A DNA stretch of 64,000 nt, taken from NCBI GenBank assembly GCA_019671135.1, contig JAHRHY010000009.1, positions 682,001 to 746,000 on the forward strand. The letters run 5' to 3'. The notes beneath the pieces were generated by a model. It did not search any database. It saw only the letters and a list, made by a program, of their open reading frames with translations, and was not told the DNA's origin. Below are positions 60,901 through 64,000 of the stretch, piece after piece. The stretch comes from Linnemannia hyalina. Lineage: Eukaryota; Mortierellomycota; Mortierellomycetes; Mortierellales; Mortierellaceae. The translations under genes were made by a program, and so were the position numbers. Position 1 is the stretch's first letter, and the number at the start of each line of letters is the position of its first letter.

Positions 60901-63900
60901 TTTTTTTTTTTTTTCGAGGACAGCCAATTCTGACTCATTTCTGCCTTTTCTTTGTCATAGTGTGCGACAACTGCTCCGGTATGCGTTGGCGATATTCATG
61001 TATGTGACAGGATGTCCTTTGCAGATCATCATCGGATTGCAGCTGGTGCCTGCCCAGCCAAATCCAAAGTCCACCAACAGGTACGAATTTGCCCAATTCA
61101 AGCTGATGTGCCTTGTGTAAAGACGCTATTAAAAGATTAAGTACTCACGGGACGACACGTATGTTTTGATTGCATAGCCCGTACACTGTTCAAAGCGACA
61201 AGACCTTCTGGCCGCTCCACCAACAGCTCCACAGGAGACAGCACTATGGCCCTTCTCAGCTGATGGCCCTCGACAAAGAATCGGTCACCATCAGCATGTT
61301 CTTGAAGTCGCTCCGCTCCAAATCGTTGTCTATTCAGGGAGAGGTCATCAAAAGTTTGTCGGTGATGTTGGGGGAAGCAGAACGCGTGTCCAACATGGAC
61401 GACTTTGCTGATAGTATACATAAGGAGATGTTGCCCTGGTGAGTTGTCACCGTCAACCCATGAATGCTTTGGTCTGTTGCTCCTGTTCAACAACTTCGAA
61501 TATCGCTAACTTCCAACCAATATTTACCTGTATAGTCTTTGGGAGCTGTTGTCGCCGTTGAATGACCATATGGCCGACACAACTTTACCCTTGTTGATGC
61601 AATTCGCGTTCATTCGACCAGGGTACTTGCACAAGACGGTCGCGCAGATCTTCAGTGACCCCGACTGGGAGGTTCGATTTGGTGCCCTGGACCCAGTTTT
61701 TGGCCTGTTCTCAAAACTGGACGATGCTTTGGTCATGAAGCTGTTCTTCCAGCAGCCAATGGTGAACACAGTCCGTACCAACGCAAAAGGCAAGGGCGTC
61801 GATCGAGGATACCATCACCACCAACCCCCTCACATCCATCATCACCAACGGCGAACAGGAACAGGAGCCATGTCGTACGAGCCAGATTACAGCGGCAGCG
61901 AGCGGAATGGAACTGGCTTGAACGGTGGTGGTGGAGGCGGCGGGACGTTCAGCAGGACTCATTATGGATCTACATTCACAGGAGGCACTTTTGGCGACCG
62001 AGGGCAGCAATATTCGGCTCTGGGAGAGTTTCAACCGGACCATCTCCAAATTCTGGGGCCTATTTTCAGTCATTTCGTGTCGTCGATGTGGGATAAAGAG
62101 GAGGCTGTCCGTTCCAAGGCCAAGACGTTGTTGAAGTCCTTGCAGCCCGTACATATTGGTCACGCGCTCAAGGCTTGGGAGTTGCACTTTATTACCAGTC
62201 CGCCGGATGGTCAGCAGAACCTTTTGAAGCTGATGTCGCGACTCAACAACTATTTCCCAGGCTGGAAGATTATGGATTATGGTCTGATATTCCGGTTGCT
62301 GACGAGTGGCGAGCTGGGTCAGACCAATGTCCTTGACTCGGGTGCATCTATGACGAGTCATGGGAACGGTGGCGGTGGCGGTGATAGTACTCGATCGAGT
62401 ATCCATGGTGGTGGAGGAGGAGGCGAAGAGCGAGCCGGAAGTCTAAAGTCTTACAACGCCCTGGACACCGAGCGGCAGAAACGTGAGACCTTGGCGCCGG
62501 AACCTGACTCAAAGGGCCTCAAGTCGAGGAGGGCGTCGTTTACGTCGCTGTCGGCCTTGGAAAAGTCTAATGAGTCTAACCTTCATCTACGCATGGGACG
62601 ACGGTCATCATTCGCTACGATGCCTATTCTCGATGGACCGCTGTTGCCAAGAGCTACCTTAGCCGCCGAACAATCGCGGAGTCAACGGAGGGCGTCCATT
62701 GTTTCTACGACCCCATCGTCGGCGGCTTCTCTCTCGGGCGCGTCATCTCTGGTTCTCGAAGACATAGAGGCTCACGAGAAGCAATTGGAGCTGGAGGACG
62801 ATATCCACTGCAGTTTGTTGACGTTGGCGTTACAGATGGTGGCGAACGGAATTGAGCCCCGTTTGGATGAAGTCATTCAACTCAAGTACTTGGTTGTCTT
62901 CTACCTCGACTTCGAAGGGTGCGAGCTTGTGGGGATTGGGCAGGGCAAGTTCCAGGTTCGCTATGGAGAGTACATCCCCAGACGGCGAGCCAGTCCGATC
63001 CATCGCGGAGCGAACGAGAATTCTGCAGGCTCAGGGAGTTTGAATGATGTTCTCAATGATCCAGGTCATGAGAACTTTGTGTTGGCTATCTGTATGAACT
63101 TGCAGCTTATCCTGGATCGGTATGTCGAGATCAAGCCTGATTATGAGGAGGACCCACCGACCCTCTACGACCTGCACAGGTCTCGTCCCGCAACCCCTGG
63201 GCCTGGTGGCAATGTCGGTAATGGATATGATTCAGCCGGTACACCAGTGGACCTCAGCTCGCAGCAGCCTGTTAACGATAGGACCTTTTCGTCGACCACA
63301 GGAACAACCACCACAGATCATGGCAAGGAGTCGTCCAGCCGAGGCGGCACAATGACGACTCCTCAGCAGGATACCGACATCAACGATGCTGAACACCACC
63401 CCCGACACTACGGTCTATTTTGTTGGCCACGTCACAAGCACCATGACGGCGACCAACATCTCACCCACAGACATACAGGAGACGGTCGCATAGCCCAGAG
63501 TACAGCGTCTCAAAAGAACTCGTACCAGACCAACCCCAGCGCTCCAGTCTATCAGCAATATCACCATCACCACTACCGAAGGAAATCGCATCGCAGGCAT
63601 GACGAGAACACCCCCGTGGTCGGCACGTATTTCGTGGACGTGATTCTGCGATTCTTTGGATCCGAGACTGATTTGGCGACTCTTCCCGCCGGAAGGCTCA
63701 AGAACTGGCTGGAGCTGTTGCTAATTGTGATCTACAAGTACGTCAAGGAGGTGGACCCACTCTCGGATCTTGTAGTGGTACTGATGAAGCGCATTGTCGA
63801 GATGCTGATGGTCAAGAAGAGCGGACCCAATGTCGCGAACGTCGTCCCTGCTTCGTCTCTCAATGGAGCTGGTATGGGAGGAGTGAGTGGATCTACAGTT

Positions 63901-64000
63901 GGATCTGCGATGGGCTCTGGTCCTACTGCTGGTACCCCACCTGAAGGAGTCACAGTCCCTGCGGCAACACCAGCCGTTGTGGAAGAGTCCATGTCAGAGG
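54918..64000 (+). CDS. UNC80-like giant protein (NALCN/Cch1 channel-complex component), 3' partial
   Basis: Exons 54918-56101, 56202-59733, 59840-60852, 60961-61080, 61178-61438 and 61536 to beyond the window end read as one frame of about 2,858 residues so far. The N-terminus is Gln/Pro-rich and disordered. Helical-repeat sequence follows ('EAYRLLDYFIAVLSDIISHD', 'WVLHSFVLDILFLLAKSL'). A double cysteine/histidine zinc-binding module comes next (about 57640-58035: 'HICERCETTMLGFGLFCYHC' and 'CSACKLPLWGHHHQAYRCQE', C1/PHD-like). The block in exon 6 starting 'LWELLSPLNDHMADTTLPLL' resembles the animal UNC80 segment with W-E-L-L and H-M-A. Overall size also fits UNC80 (about 3,250 aa in mammals). 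In animals UNC80 scaffolds the NALCN sodium-leak channel; fungal Cch1 is NALCN's relative. No stop is reached by base 64000. Confidence 0.68.

Overview
The window is fungal nuclear DNA. All but two or three genes are split by short GT-AG introns, mostly 80-110 nt with CTAAC/CTAAT-like branch sites. The proteins are typically fungal: Grr1-like SCF F-box protein, Kch-type potassium channel, CRT10, Erb1, TYW1 with its own flavodoxin domain. The mixture of large F-box/LRR proteins, Gln/His-rich disordered tails, an UNC80 homologue and a GMC oxidase/hydrolase fusion suggests an early-diverging lineage such as Mortierellomycota/Mucoromycota. That placement is inference. I see no virus, plasmid, CRISPR array, rRNA or convincing tRNA.

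Layout, left to right. 1-8 kb, plus strand: the 3' end of an LRR protein, TEL2 (8 exons) and a Kch-like K+ channel. 9-20 kb, minus strand: an F-box protein, TYW1 (wybutosine synthesis), an alginate-lyase-fold membrane-anchored enzyme and GET4. GET4 is divergent from a CRT10-like WD40 protein (20-23 kb, plus), which converges on GRR1 (23.5-26.7 kb, minus). 26.7-35 kb is sparse: simple repeats, one nine-exon gene of unknown function carrying a PD-(D/E)XK-like motif, and then about 3.4 kb without a convincing gene that holds a decayed tandem duplication and a long hairpin. 35-47 kb: an AVT-type amino acid transporter (plus), a GMC oxidoreductase/alpha-beta hydrolase fusion (minus) and an EF-hand MscS channel (minus). 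47-49.4 kb is non-coding with tandem repeats. 49.4-54.3 kb, plus: RPL4 and ERB1, both 60S-subunit genes. 54.9 kb to the end, plus: a very large UNC80-like gene that runs out of the window.

Exon joins were worked out by hand from GT-AG sites, phase continuity and protein sense. For TEL2, KCH, TYW1, alginate lyase, GET4, GRR1, the PD-(D/E)XK gene, AVT, GMC fusion, MscS, RPL4 and ERB1 the summed exons give whole codons from ATG to stop. The CRT10-like gene has one junction that does not resolve. No operon-like logic is expected in a fungus. The only functional groupings visible are the RPL4/ERB1 pair and several membrane ion-transport genes (Kch-like, MscS, AVT, UNC80).
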